From NCBI GenBank assembly GCA_009103225.1, contig RHPI01002533.1, positions 1,555,186 to 1,619,185 of the forward strand: a DNA stretch of 64,000 bases, given 5' to 3'. The position numbers and the translations under genes are program-made. Of the stretch, positions 51,737 to 63,100 are shown one piece after another. Positions within the stretch are counted from its first letter, which is position 1; each line of letters starts with the position of its first letter. The notes under the pieces are model-generated. The model saw nothing but the letters and a program-made list of their open reading frames with translations, ran no database searches and was not told the origin of the DNA. Origin of the DNA: Chlorokybus atmophyticus. Its lineage: Eukaryota; Streptophyta; Chlorokybophyceae; Chlorokybales; Chlorokybaceae.

Positions 51737-52069
51737 TTAAAACTCCTCGTCAACCCCCTCCTCATGTTCCTCCTCCGACAAGTCTTCTGCTTCAACATCG
51801 GAGTCATCTTCATCTGCTGCCTCGCTAGCTGACAATACAGCGGCTACTTCATCATTCGGATTGAATGTCGGCACCTCGCCGTGCACGCGCATGCGCTTGA
51901 TGGTCGCTCTGAGAGTGACCACCTGCATTTGGTAATGCTATAAGAGTGGCGTTCTGCCAGAGGACCAGCCCATCAGCATACACATGCTTACCTTGTCTTT
52001 CGCTTTGTCGCACTCCGCCTTGCAGACGGTCAGCCAACCGCGCTGCTCTTGGTTCTCTCGGACCGACAT
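51737..52069 (-). CDS. Small acidic hypothetical protein, two exons
   Basis: Minus-strand exons 51992-52069 and 51737-51922 join in phase 0 across a 69-nt intron with a GTAAGC donor and TGCAG acceptor, giving 87 residues. It begins MSVRENQEQRGWLTVCKAEC, has a helical basic centre (VVTLRATIKRMRVHGE) and ends in a strongly acidic tail of Asp/Glu (EAADEDDSDVEAEDLSEEEH). I do not recognise it. Its place beside a transposase relic suggests it may be an accessory gene of that transposon, but it could be a host gene. Clean splicing and coding bias argue it is real. Confidence 0.5.
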
Positions 52070-52999
52070 GGCAATCGGCAAGCATACTGCTTAATTGCCG
52101 CTGGAAACACTATACTAGGTCATGGATTACCCATTCGTGGTACTACGCAGCTTCTTGTTTGCGACTTTTGAGCTCCCGCAAGTAGGAATAGGCTATGCAT
52201 TTGTGAGATTAGTCATGCTGTTCATGTGCATGACACTTGAGGTTGTGCATAAGGATGTGCATGTGGTATTGACAGTGTAAGTCATGTGCAAGATACTTGA
52301 GGCCGTGCATGTGCAAGATAAAAGAACCCTAGCATGTGGCATTGACACTGCATCGTAACCCACCTTGGTTATGCCAGCCTTGTTTGGTCCCTTTAATCAT
52401 GTTGCCGTGGTCGCAACTGCTGGTGGGTGGGATGTTCTTAGAGGCATTATTGTGGTGTGCCTTTTCTCACTCGGAGGGGGAGCCCTGTAAGATATCGCCC
52501 AAGTCATTGTTGTTATTGGCTGTGCCCTTGGTAGGCATGGTGGGGTTTGACACCGAGGACACCCCACCTTGCCCGCCCTATGCAAACATGGGCTTCATCC
52601 CGCACCTCGACCACAACACCCACTACGCCCCTGGCAGCGCCGCCAACAATCCACCAAACGAGTCGTACCATCGGCATCACCGCCCTGTAAGGGCATAGCT
52701 TGGCGGAGCCATCAATAGTGTTTTCATGCGCAGGGAATGGCATTGCCAGCACTTGTCAATAGTACAAACTGCCATTGCCACAAAGGTACCATTCTAAGTG
52801 TACCTTTTATATGTACCTTTTGACAAAATCATCTTCGTACCATTGAAACGGAACAATCAGAATATTTATGCAAACTCACCCCACCCTGGACGATCAATGG
52901 CTTGATCGTAGCATCATAATTATGATAATTATGGTCCGACGGAGCCGTCACGCCAGTAAATGGCGGCCAAGTTTCCCGCCTTTGGCATGCAAGGGTAGC
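52070..52999. other. Intergenic with GTACC-rich and AT-palindromic patches
   Basis: The plus-strand frame 52336-52698 includes GFDTEDTPPCPPYANMGFIP and may be the N-terminal part of the transposase relic that follows. Around 52783-52850 GTACCTTTT-like motifs repeat, and 52890-52945 is palindromic (ATGGCTTGATCG, CATAATTATG). Confidence 0.35.
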
Positions 53000-53019
53000 A
53001 GCGGCTGTGCGTGTTGCTG

Positions 53020-54700
53020 AATATGATGATGCACGTTACATTGGCGACACCTGTGTCGACGTCAGTAGGGAGCTATGGGAGTCCTTTGTTCGTATTGCCA
53101 CATGCGCTTCGCCACATGCAGCTTGGTCTACATGCACATTATTAGCAGCAGGGTTTGCAAGCAAATCAAGCTGTATGTCGGCCAGCGTCCATTACAGTAC
53201 GATGCGGGTCATGTTGAACCAGGGAGTTCCATCCAGGATGCGCACATGCTGGATGCTGAAGGACCCCTCCAGGAGACACACGCACATCATCAACAGGAGC
53301 AGGAGGAAGTGAACGAGGGCTTTCAATGTGTGCGTGTGCCGAAGAAACTTGTGGCACGCCATATGAAAGTGGAGGCGTCCCCTCGCACGCGTTGAAATCC
53401 GGGTTGTATGGCTCGGAGCATGCTCTTGCAATGGCATTCGTGCAGTGCAACAACGGCCAAGGCCTGTCGGCCTCCGACATGGGGCGGATCATCAACTGCA
53501 TATAAAATGCACATTTCTTGACGGAAGAGCTCCAATGGGAGACCGGTGTGCATGTGGGCAGCTACCTCCGGACCACAATTGCTTTCTCTCAATCTGAGAT
53601 GTGTTCACGGTGTACGGTGCATGTGCTTCAACCATAAGAGCCATGTCACATATACACATGCGAGTGTGCTGCCGTATCAGAACTATGTGACCTACGCAAG
53701 CCTGGAGACCCTGAGGATCACGACATCAGTGTTACATATATGACGACCAAGGTCTGTAAAATGCAGTATCTAATCTGAGGCCAGTATGGCTGTTATGCTC
53801 TTGGTCGGAGCAGGTATGGCTCGCGTGGTTATATGGCAATTCAAATGCCGCTAAGGGCTTCAATCTGCAGTACAGTGGTGACGAGCACAGCTTTGGCCAT
53901 CCTTCCACGGGCAATTGGTGGAAGGATGTTGAGGTGGATTTGAGGAGAGAGGTGGGGGAAGAGTCCTACTTGGCGCCTGCCATTCTGTACAATAACAAGA
54001 CTACGCTAGACAGCGAGGGCAAGCGCTCTGACTACCCTCTGATGGCATCGCTTGCCAACTACAGTTCGGACATCTATGCTAGCAACATGGGGGTAATTAT
54101 AATAGCGCTTCTGCCGGTGGTTCGCGCAGTGGCCGGGCATCTTACCTGGGCGCAAGGCAAGGATTCGTTCCAATTCGGAAACATGAGATTTTCAATGACG
54201 TTTGAATGTAGTGTTAGGGGATGTGAAGCGGGCGAGTTGGGAAGGTCTGCAGCTCATTGACCCGAATGGCATTGAGCATTGTGTGTTTCTCGCACTTACC
54301 TACTACATTTACGACTTGCAGGTAGTGGGCATGCATGCTTGTAACCGGATGCAGCCTGCCGGCAAATAGTGCATGGAGGATGTGGTCACTGCAGCATCTT
54401 AGTTTGTTATATTGCAAGAGACTGCCACACTCGCACGCACTGTGTCGAGCAACCAAACATGACATCCTTGCATTGTTTGTCTCGTCACCATATCTGTTGA
54501 AGATGAATGAGGATGCGGAATTGAGTACCGAGGCTTTCTACAAATCAGCAATACGACAACTGCGGGCGTACAAAATGCGTTGTGGAGTTTGTGACAGTTG
54601 CGGGTGCCGGGAGCTGATTGCTACTCTCGCCTTGCCCTTGACGCAATGCATGTGCTGACAAATATCATGACGACCTGCTTGCTACTGTGTACGACGCTGC
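53020..54700 (+). pseudogene. Decayed DNA-transposon transposase relic (Plavaka/CACTA-like or KDZ-like)
   Basis: Fragments in several plus-strand frames read in the order seen in large fungal/algal transposases. They are a zinc-finger start (LCSYCHMRF then a spaced His and Cys, 53080-53160), SEHALAMAFVQCNNGQGLSA (about 53412-53475), then HPSTGNWW followed by EESYLAPAILYNNKTTLDSE, GKRSDYPLMASLANYSSDIY and IIIALLPVV (53890-54125). Plavaka-type proteins carry a comparable block with ...SDKT.L..., followed by YP...LGN and a leucine-rich strand; the expected catalytic-region Asp reads Asn here. Frameshifts and stops abound. The superfamily call is from remembered pattern only. Confidence 0.45.
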
Positions 54701-55210
54701 GAAGGAATGCATGTGTTCATCCACGAGACAGATTCTGCAAGCCAAGCACGTCTTTGGTGTTTCCTTTGTGTTGAACACAAAAGCCAACAACACGTGCTCA
54801 CAAGCAAATGTGCATAGACTGAATGCATGCAAGGCGACTCTACGGGTTCGCACTTCAAGGCACCCACAAGCACAGTAGATTTTTTCTTGTCCGACCACTC
54901 CTTTCAGATGGTGGAGAAAGTGGCGGTGCTGCAGCTGCCGGTCCTTGCAGACGGTTTGCTGCTCGACAGTGAGGGCAACGATTTCTTCACCATTGCTGCC
55001 GCATCGCTTGCCCAGTCGAACAAGAAGTTGCTCAAGGTGAATGAACACACAAGAGAGACCCTGATCAGACAGCCAACAACGACCTGGCTGCCTTTAAATG
55101 CAGTGTTGCATCCGCTACTGTCGTCATATTCCGCACAGAGGTCAGGTTCGAAAATCGCAAAGATGCATCAGCTCACTCATTTTGGGTCGGCAGTTATTAG
55201 CAGTGGACAC
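54701..55210 (+). other. Flank of gypsy element 2, possible continuation of transposase relic
   Basis: The frame 54827 onward (FFLSDHSFQMVEKVAVLQLP, then LADGLLLDSEGNDFFTIAAA) looks protein-like and runs directly into the LTR at 55211, so the insertion appears to have truncated it. No family recognised. Confidence 0.35.
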
Positions 55211-55534
55211 TGTAACGGAGTGCTACCGCTATGCGGTTCCCCGCCTTTATTTAATGAGAAATACGGGTGCCAACGGGATAAACACAGCCATTAAAGTCGT
55301 ATTAGGGCTTTTATAGGCCCTAATAAGGTGTTATGTTATTTAACACCGATATCGACTTGAGTTATGAGTCTTAAGTTGATATCGGCCTCATGGCGGCGCT
55401 GCTAACGCACCGACCGCCATAGCCAGGGGATCTTTCGATCCCCTGGCTGCCAGCGGCGGTGGCGGTGACGTGGCTGTGGTTGGTGGTGTTGGGGTAGGGG
55501 ATTAAAGGGGGCAGTAGCACTCCCCCCCCTTACA
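55211..55534 (+). repeat. 5' LTR of gypsy element 2
   Basis: 324 bp, TGTAACGG...CCCTTACA. It contains a perfect hairpin AGCCAGGGGATC-TTTC-GATCCCCTGGCT (55421-55448) and an inverted repeat around GATATCGACTTGAG. Compared with 63708-64000 it differs at many scattered positions. Confidence 0.93.
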
Positions 55535-55535
55535 T

Positions 55536-55547
55536 TGGTATCGGAGC
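55536..55547 (+). other. Primer-binding site of gypsy element 2
   Basis: TGGTATCGGAGC one base after the 5' LTR, identical to that of element 1; initiator-tRNA-Met type. Confidence 0.85.
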
Positions 55548-56492
55548 GAGGACGGCGAGGGGTTTGTGGGGGGGCGGCGGCGGCTCTGGCGGCGCAATAG
55601 CGGCAGCAACTACCGGCGGTAGGCGACGCAGCAGGCGACGCAGCAGCGGTGGCAATGGCAACGGCGGCGCTAGCTTAGCTACCCATAAGTTAGGGTGGGC
55701 AGTGGTGTTGGTTGTTGTTGTTGTTGTTGTTGTGCATAACGCTGCTGCTGGTGTAGCTTAGCTTAGCTTAGCCTTGCTTGCTTGCTTGCTTGGCCTAGCC
55801 TAGCCTAGTCGCCCTGGCCTAGCCTAGCTTGCTGTTAGGGGAGGCGGCCATTCAGGCTTTCTCCTCTAGGCATTGCATGTCCAGCACATCACATAGTATT
55901 TTATATCGTTATAAACACTTGTGTGTGCTTGGGACATTGCCACGTGGATTCGTGGTGGTGTGAAGGGACATGTTGCCAGGGACTAACAACTCGCACAGAA
56001 GCTATATTAGCTCTGCCGAGCAAATCTATATAGCCTATGCATATCTATATCATTTACACAATCCTTCTTTGAGAGCAGTCCGATGGCAACATCGGCTGTT
56101 TCGGCCGCCAATCAGTGCCGTGAGGCCGTCATAGTCATTCTGAGCGGCCAATATCAAATTCACGACTCACGACTTGTCGATATCGGCCTGTAGGGCTGAT
56201 TCAACGAGAATTTGGCACCTTGTGTGTCAATTGCAATTGTGAATTATGCTGAGTTGTACAAATTGAAAACTCTGAGTGCCTATAGCTTGTGCACCGTCGC
56301 GTGCATTCGCATGCGATTTGTTTACAAGCGAGTGTCTTGTTGAGAGGTGTTGGGCAGTCATTTTACGGGCTGTTTAACCCAAGTATAGCACCTTGAATTC
56401 AACGAGAAAGAAACAACAAATTTTGACACTTTCAAGGTGCACAACTTGCTCGTGCACTTACAAACTTGTTGACGGCTTCTCTCCTTGGGCAG

Positions 56493-57933
56493 ATGTCTCA
56501 CCAAGGAGAGGAAGGAGGGATGTATCCCGTACCTGAGGATTCATCCTATGAGCCATCGAGTGATGAGGAAGTGAAGCACTCAGACACGAGTGGTGGTTAC
56601 AGGGTCAGTGAGGAGGAAGAAGCCAAGTCCAAGAGTGGTGAAGCTTCTTCAAAGAAATCCTCTCATGATGACCAACCTATGGACGCTCAGAGCATCATCG
56701 GGGCGGCCATAGCGAAGTACGCATCAGAGCGTGAAGCTCTTCTTGCTGCACACCCCCAGCTTCGCAAGGAAGTGTGGGATGAGTGGGCGCAGCAAGTCCG
56801 TAATGCATACGAGACGGACTTCGTGGCACTCCCGCGCGCAAGCAAGGAGATGGTAATTCGCATGATCGAGCACGAGTTGACGCGTAATGTACCGCAACTC
56901 ATGCGCACAGATCCGGCAGTGGCCACTCTTATGGCTACTTATGACAAACCAGGCCCGTATCCAGGCCAGAGGATGGCTTTCGAGGCTCTCATTGACGGTG
57001 GAAACTCAAAAGCGTTGCAAGGACCTCTTCTGGTACTTAAGGCCTGAGCTGGAGGAGAAGTTAGCTCGAGAAGAGCGCTTGACTGCACGCCTCGATGCTA
57101 TGCAGTTCGAGTTGGTGGCATTACGCCAGCAGGTGGCCGGGGCTACCACAACTGTAGCAGGGACATCAGTTGGCCTACCCGTCATAGCGCTGAACAAGCC
57201 CGAGAAGTTCAAACCCAATGGGGCTGTGAACATTCATGATTGGGTGGTGAATGTAAAGCGCTACTTGGCTGCACTTCAGCGACCAGTTAGTGAGCATACA
57301 TCTGTTGCTGAGTTGCTCATGCCACCTGACGCTTTGGCCGAGTGGGCGCGTCAAACGAAGGATGGTGCTTCCAAGATTGTGGAGGCATTCTTTCAGTTCT
57401 TGGTGGAGCGCTATGATGACATGGACCCGGCTACTGCTGCTCGCAACAAGCTTACCAAGCTGCGACACAATGGTCGGGCGGCTTCAGTGTACTTGCACGA
57501 GTTTCAGGCACTTGTTGGCCGTGTTAACAGTGGGCTCATGCCCATGGACAAGGCTGAGCAGTTTGACCTGTACAAGCGCGGCTTGGATGCGCACTTGCGC
57601 GACCAGTTGCAGTACAATATGTCGATAGGGCAACCTTGGGTTCCCGCGGACCTCGCAACCTTGCAAAGGTTGAGTGTGTAACTGTTCAATGACGATGCTG
57701 CGGCTGTGCAGGACAAGTCACAGGTGGTGGCTTCAGTCAAGCCACATGGGGGAGGAGGGAAGCGGTTCCCTCCACCAAGTGCGCATGCCGCGAAAAGGCA
57801 AAAACCTCACTACGCACCTGCGAGTTGTGCTACGCCTATTGCAGCACGCGCCTGCTACGTGTGCCATTAGTCAGGTCACATTGCAAAGAACTGCCGAACC
57901 AAGGGAAAGGGCAAGGCCAAGAAGGTTGAATAG
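56493..57933 (+). pseudogene. Gypsy element 2 gag (frameshift and two stops)
   Basis: Starts MSHQGEEGG, with the same acidic N-terminus as element 1. A frameshift near 56997 moves the frame to VETQKRCKDLFWYLRP; the capsid region follows (DWVVNVKRYLAALQRP, AELLMPPDALAEWARQ). TAA at 57679-57681 interrupts it, and a TAG replaces the Gln inside the zinc knuckle (CYVCH-stop-SGHIAKNC). It ends KGKAKKVE, TAG 57931-57933. Confidence 0.9.
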
Positions 57934-58170
57934 GATTACATCGTGACTGATGCACCTTCATCTAGTGGCCAATTGCTAGTGTTACATGCAGCAACGTCGC
58001 AAAATGTTTCCCCAATCGGCCGACTAAATATTGGCAACGGCCGTGCACCTGAGGATACTCAGCTAGACTGTCGTGGCTCAGTCCACCTGTAATCTCGATA
58101 CAGACACCTGAGTATAACTTCCGTTACTATCGGGCCCTAACCGTTACAATTTAGTCCCTATTAGGTGACT

Positions 58171-58204
58171 GTGCGTAACTAACAGGTGCCTGTTAGTTAC
58201 GCAC
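58171..58204. repeat. Perfect palindrome, 16-bp arms, 2-nt centre
   Basis: GTGCGTAACTAACAGG, TG, then the exact reverse complement of the first arm. Part of the same word (GCGTAACTAACAGG) recurs near 58274, so it belongs to a small local repeat family. Confidence 0.9.
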
Positions 58205-58595
58205 CGGCAACTGTATGATAACTATGCTCGACTGTCAGGCTGGTCAATTACACAGTCACTTTCAGGTACTTATGCGTAACTAACAGGCAATCGTACGCTG
58301 CCTAAGCGTGACTGACAGGCACCTCATGGTACCTGCCATTATTGATGTGTACCTTAGAAGGTACCTATTGGTACCGTTCCATCATGATTAGGTACTACAC
58401 GTGCGTGTCATGCTGTGAACGTGATTATGGAAAAACACATATGATAATATAAAGTTAGTCTGTTACAATTGTAACGTTGCTATGCGCAATGTAAACTACA
58501 CTAAGCTACAACAAGTACCTGCAGTAGTAGTCTACCACTACTACTGCAACTATCCTTATACTATTCTTCATCGCCGCTCCTCCTCCTCCGCTCCT

Positions 58596-58867
58596 GCGCC
58601 GCCGCCGCCGCCTGGCCTGGTCGGCCTGGCCTGGTCGCCATGAGGCAGCAAAGGCGGTTAGCTTGAGCAAACAACACAACGTCATGACACACAAGCAAGC
58701 TTACCTCGCCATCGCCGCCGCCTCTCACACTGCGCCGCCGCCGCCGCCTGGCCTAGCCTGGTCTGGTTGGTTGGTCTAGCCGCCGCCCTGAGGCAAGAAG
58801 GGCGGTTGGGCTGCAGGTGTACTTGCGCACAACACAACTATAACACACAAGCGGACAGACTCACCTA
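58596..58867. repeat. Tandem duplication with GCC-triplet core, period 136 bp
   Basis: Units starting at 58596 and 58732 both run GCGCCGCCGCCGCCGCCTGGCC, then TGGT-rich sequence, MTGAGGCARSAA, GGCGGTT, ACACAACR and ACACAAGC. Copies are diverged. Length variation in the GCC runs suggests microsatellite-like instability. Confidence 0.7.
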
Positions 58868-58875
58868 CTGTCGAT

Positions 58876-58906
<31 letters not shown>

Positions 58907-58974
58907 GCCGCAGCCGCAGCCGCAGCCCCTGCACAACGCTCAAGTCAAGTGTCCAACTTGAACATGACGGTGTT

Positions 58975-59293
58975 GAAGCCGTTGGGCGTTTGAATTGCCG
59001 AAGACACGATGGCACAATCGTACCATTACAATGGTACGATTGTGCCATTGCCACAATGGAAGCATCGTATTATGTCAATGGTACGTTAATTGCATCGTAT
59101 GATAGACTATCATACGATGCAATCAACTATCAANGAAGCCGTTGGGCGTTTGAATTGCCGAAGACACGATGGCACAATCGTAACATTGTAATGGTACGAT
59201 TGTGCCATTGCCACAATGGAAGCATCGTACTATGTCAATGGTACGTTAATTGCATCGTATGATAGACTATCATACGATGCAATCAACTATCAA
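58975..59293. repeat. 159-bp direct duplication separated by a single N, with two hairpins per unit
   Basis: Copy 1 58975-59133 and copy 2 59135-59293 are nearly identical, with a handful of differences, e.g. TACCATTACAATGG against TAACATTGTAATGG. Each copy holds TTGCATCGTATGATAG-A-CTATCATACGATGCAA; copy 1 also has a perfect 15-bp-arm hairpin around CACAATCGTACCATT. The N at 59134 marks an assembly join, so copy number may be wrong. Confidence 0.85.
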
Positions 59294-59404
59294 TAATTCA
59301 TTGATACTCCCGACTTGCCGGCAGTACGCGGCGACAAATAGGAACTGCTGGTCACGTGCTTGTCAGTATAAGACCGTCGCCGAGCATAATGTGTCACGGT
59401 TAGG

Positions 59405-59765
59405 TGACGACCGACGTCGACCGGCACCACAAGTCACTCAAAGGCGACTTGCTTGCCACAACAGGCAGGCCGCCGCGCATACAACATGCCGGCTAGGCTA
59501 CGACCGACGGTCGGCCGTTACTATACATAATGACCAAAAGGTGATTTGTTTGCTACAAACAGCAGTCGCCACCGCGCAATGGCCGACCAACAATCGGCCG
59601 TTACTATAAGTGACCGAGAAGTGACTTGTTTGCCACAATAGGTAGGTCGCCATCTGGCACAATGACCGACCGGCGGTTGGCCGTCACTGTAAGTCACGTG
59701 CTTGCCATATTAGGCAGGCCGCCGTTGTATGTACCCATCGACCGTCGGTTGGCCGTCAACAACAG
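59405..59765. repeat. Subterminal tandem array, about 75-93 bp units, at least four copies
   Basis: Units begin near 59407, 59500, 59581, 59664 and (partial) 59739. Shared words in order are GACCGAC-x-GTCGGCCGTTACTATA, AAGTGACC or AAAGGTGA, CTTGTTTGCCACAA and AGGCAGGCCGCC. Each unit starts with a short palindrome (CCGAC...GTCGG). The left end of the insertion has a related word, AATCGGCCGACT at 58014-58025. Confidence 0.75.
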
Positions 59766-60135
59766 TCCACATTAGCCGACGGCAGACCCAACAGTTCAGG
59801 AGTGACATGTTAGGCAGGGTTGGGTAGGGTCAGGCACCCGTCAGTCCCTCAGTCCCTGGTCAGTCACCGTGCAAAATTTGCGACGAAACTGGTTTGATGA
59901 ATTGTCTCGTGTACATGTAATGACACATGCATGGCAAGCACATGATAAGCTACCACTTATTTATAGTGGAAAAGTGGATGACCAGGCTTGTGTGCTAGTG
60001 CATGTAGAATTTAACATGCTGGCAGACGTTTTGCGCATATTGTGTGAGTTATAAAATAAACACACGACACTGAGTGTGGTTGTCATGGTGCCGAAGTATC
60101 ATGGACCGTGGCTAAAGCATACTCGGGGGGGAACT

Positions 60136-63100
60136 ATGTTGAAACAATTTACAAAGCGTGAGACGGGGACGGTGCGGTTGTCAGCAACATTGATTAACCC
60201 GCGCATTCGTCACGGAATCTTGGCTACCTTTCAAGGGCGAGTAGTACCTTTATTGTGGACCTTCACAGGCACGGCACAGAGTATCACAAGCTTATTCTTG
60301 GTTGACACCGGGGCAACGCATAACTTCGTTGAAGAAAAATGGGTTATGCGCAATAAGATAGCGTGTAAACCCTCAGCATTCTCAGCTGCTGGTGCTGGGG
60401 GTACGTTATCGGTAAAAGGTGAAATCAAGTTGAAAGTTAAGATTGGTAGTTATTAAGCCAGTTTATCTTTCATCGTAGTACCCATTGACATAGTTGGTGT
60501 TGATGTGGTATTTAGCCAACAATGGCAGAATCAAGTGTCTATAACATTGGATACTGCTGCACGGCTGTGCACAGTAAAGAAGGGGCGTAAGCGCATCACT
60601 TTGTCCGTGCAGGGGTCGCATAGCTTGGAATACAAGCAAACAGACCTTGCGTTACTTACGGCGCTTCAAGTGAAGCGTGCGTTATGTAAAAACACACCTG
60701 CTTTTCTAATGCACTTAACGTCGAGTGATGATGTAGTGCCTGGCAATACAACAGGTGTGGCGGACATCATTGAGAAATTTCAGGATGTGTTCTCAGATGA
60801 GTTGCCGGGCTTGCCCCTTGATCGAGGTGTCGGACACACAATACCTTTAATCCCTAACAGTAAGCCTCCATTTCGGCCTATATATAGATTGAGCCCTCGT
60901 GAGAGGGGGGAAATGGAAACATCGATAAAAGAGTTATTGAAAAAGGGATTGATTGAACCAAGTTCTTCACCCTTTGGCGCACCCATATTGTTTGTTATGA
61001 AAAAGAATGGGAAGTTGCGAATGTGTGTGGATTACCGTGCTCTAAATAAGATCACGGTACAGAACAGATACCTGTTGCCAAGGAGTGATGATGTGTTTTA
61101 CAACTTGTCAGGGAATGCGTACTTTAGTACGCTAGACTTGACAAGCGGCTATCATCAAATCCGGATTCATCATTTGGATGAATACAAGACAGCATTCAAG
61201 ACACCTACGGGCCATTATCAATACAAAGTTTTATTTTTTGGATTGACTAATGCCCCCGCTGTGTTTCAGAAGGAAATGAATAAAACTTTCGGTGACATGC
61301 TTGGTCAACATGTCATGATGTACTTGGATGACATCATTGTCTTCACTAAAACAAAGGAAGAACATAGGCAACACTTGGAAGCGGTGTTTGCAAGATTGCG
61401 CAAGCATCGTTTGTTAGCAAATCTCATCAATTGTGATTTTTGTAAAACGGAGTTGCCATTTCTTGGTCACATTGTGAGTGGTGCATGTATTAAACCTGAC
61501 CCTCGCAAAGTGCAGATTGTGAAAGATTGGCCCCAACCTCAATATCCATCAACTAAGGTCGTTTCTAGGGTTGGCAAACTATCTTTGCAAGTTCATGATG
61601 GGGTACTCGACAGTTGTCATCCCTTTGACCAAACTGTTGCGTAAAGATGCCCCGTTCAATTGGACAACAGCACAAGAAGTTGCTATGCAAAAGGTGAAGT
61701 TGGCTTTAACATCGGCGCCAGTGTTAGCACTGTCAAATTGGGACAAACACTTCACAGTGATCAGTGACGCATCAACACTTGGGTGTGGTGCGGTACTATA
61801 GCAAGATGGTAGACCTTGTGCTTAAGAGAGTAGGAAGTTCATTCCTGCAGAGGTGAACTACACTACGACAGAGCAAAAACTATTGGGTATAGTTCATGCT
61901 CTCGAGACATGGAGATGTTACTTAGAGGGTGTTCAGTTCACTGTTGTGACTGATCACAACCCGTTGGTATATTTCTCAACACATCAAAACTTGTCGAGGC
62001 GGCAAGCGCGCTGAAATGAGTTTTTGTCCAGGTTCACCTTTGATTGGGTGTATCGGGCGGGCAAAACCAATGTGGCTGACCCTTTAAGTTGCTGCCCGAC
62101 ATTACGAACGGTGGTGCACGCGCAATTACTCGCGTCACGCAGCACATTGTCTCCCCATGATGAGTTTGTGCAAACTGTTGTACAGAGGTACACTCTTGAC
62201 CCGTGGTTTTCTAATGCAGACAACTTACAAAAGTTTGACAAACGTGACAATCTGTATTACATGAGCAACAGGTTGGCGATCCCTGATCATGCTGAATGGC
62301 GTGTAAAATGCATAGCGGATGTACACGATCCACCTTACGCTGGGCACTTTGGTAGTCGCAAGACCACTAAAACAGCGCAACAGTTGTACTGGTGGCCATC
62401 GTTGCCTGCTGATGTGAAGGGTATGTGGACACGTGTGACAAATGTCAACGTCACAAACCGTTACGTCAAAAGCCCACGGGGCTACTGCGGCCGTTATCAG
62501 TTCCTGACAGCAAGTGGGAAAGTGTGAGTATGGACCTTATCACTGAGCTCCCTGAGACAGCGTTGGGTCATACTGCGGTTGCAATGTTTGTGGATCGTTT
62601 GACCAAAGTGGTTCACATTGTTCCTTGCCGTATGGAGATAGGCTCCCGTGATTTAGCAATGGTTTTTGTCGCGTAAGTTTAAGTTGCATGGCTTGCCTCG
62701 CAACATTGTCTCTGACCGTGACCCCAGGTTTGTGGCTCAGTTTTGGAAGTCGCTATGCAACTTCCTGCAGATACAGCAGCACATGAGTACCGCTTATCAT
62801 CCGCAGACGGATGGTCAGACTGAACGACCCCAATCAAGTGATCAAGGAAACCATTCGGCATTATGTGAGTCCGAATCAGTCTGATTGGGATATTAATCTT
62901 TCAATGGCTGAGTTCGCGATTAACAATGCATGGCAAGAGAGCGTGCAGGAAACTCCGTTATTTTTAAATTACGGAGTGCATTCACAAAGTCCTACGGGTA
63001 TTAAGTTGCCAGCTAACGACTTGACTCGTGTGCCTGCAGCGCGCGAGATGGCTGCGGCCATGCAGGACAGGTTTGCAAAGAGCTGTCTACGCGCAGCGCA

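Larger units (their letters stand above)
57995..59885. mobile_element. Unclassified 1,891-bp insertion with short TIRs inside gypsy element 2
   Basis: Element 1 has only about 335 bp between gag and pol, while element 2 has about 2.2 kb. Alignment of the two linkers places the extra DNA here. Its ends are CGTCGCAAA (57995-58003) and the reverse complement TTTGCGACG (59877-59885), with AA on both sides as a possible 2-bp target duplication. No open frame inside resembles a protein. It holds a perfect 34-bp palindrome, a GCC-rich tandem duplication, a 159-bp duplication with hairpins and an ~80-bp subterminal tandem array, each listed separately. Family not recognised. Confidence 0.7.

Noticed and set aside
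55555-55761. GC-rich frame just after the gypsy 2 primer site
   Set aside because: Sits in the untranslated leader and arises from GGC and GTT microsatellites; gag starts at 56493.
59405-59765. CRISPR-like array
   Set aside because: Units are diverged along their whole length without constant repeats and unique spacers, and the host is eukaryotic; it is a tandem array inside a mobile element.
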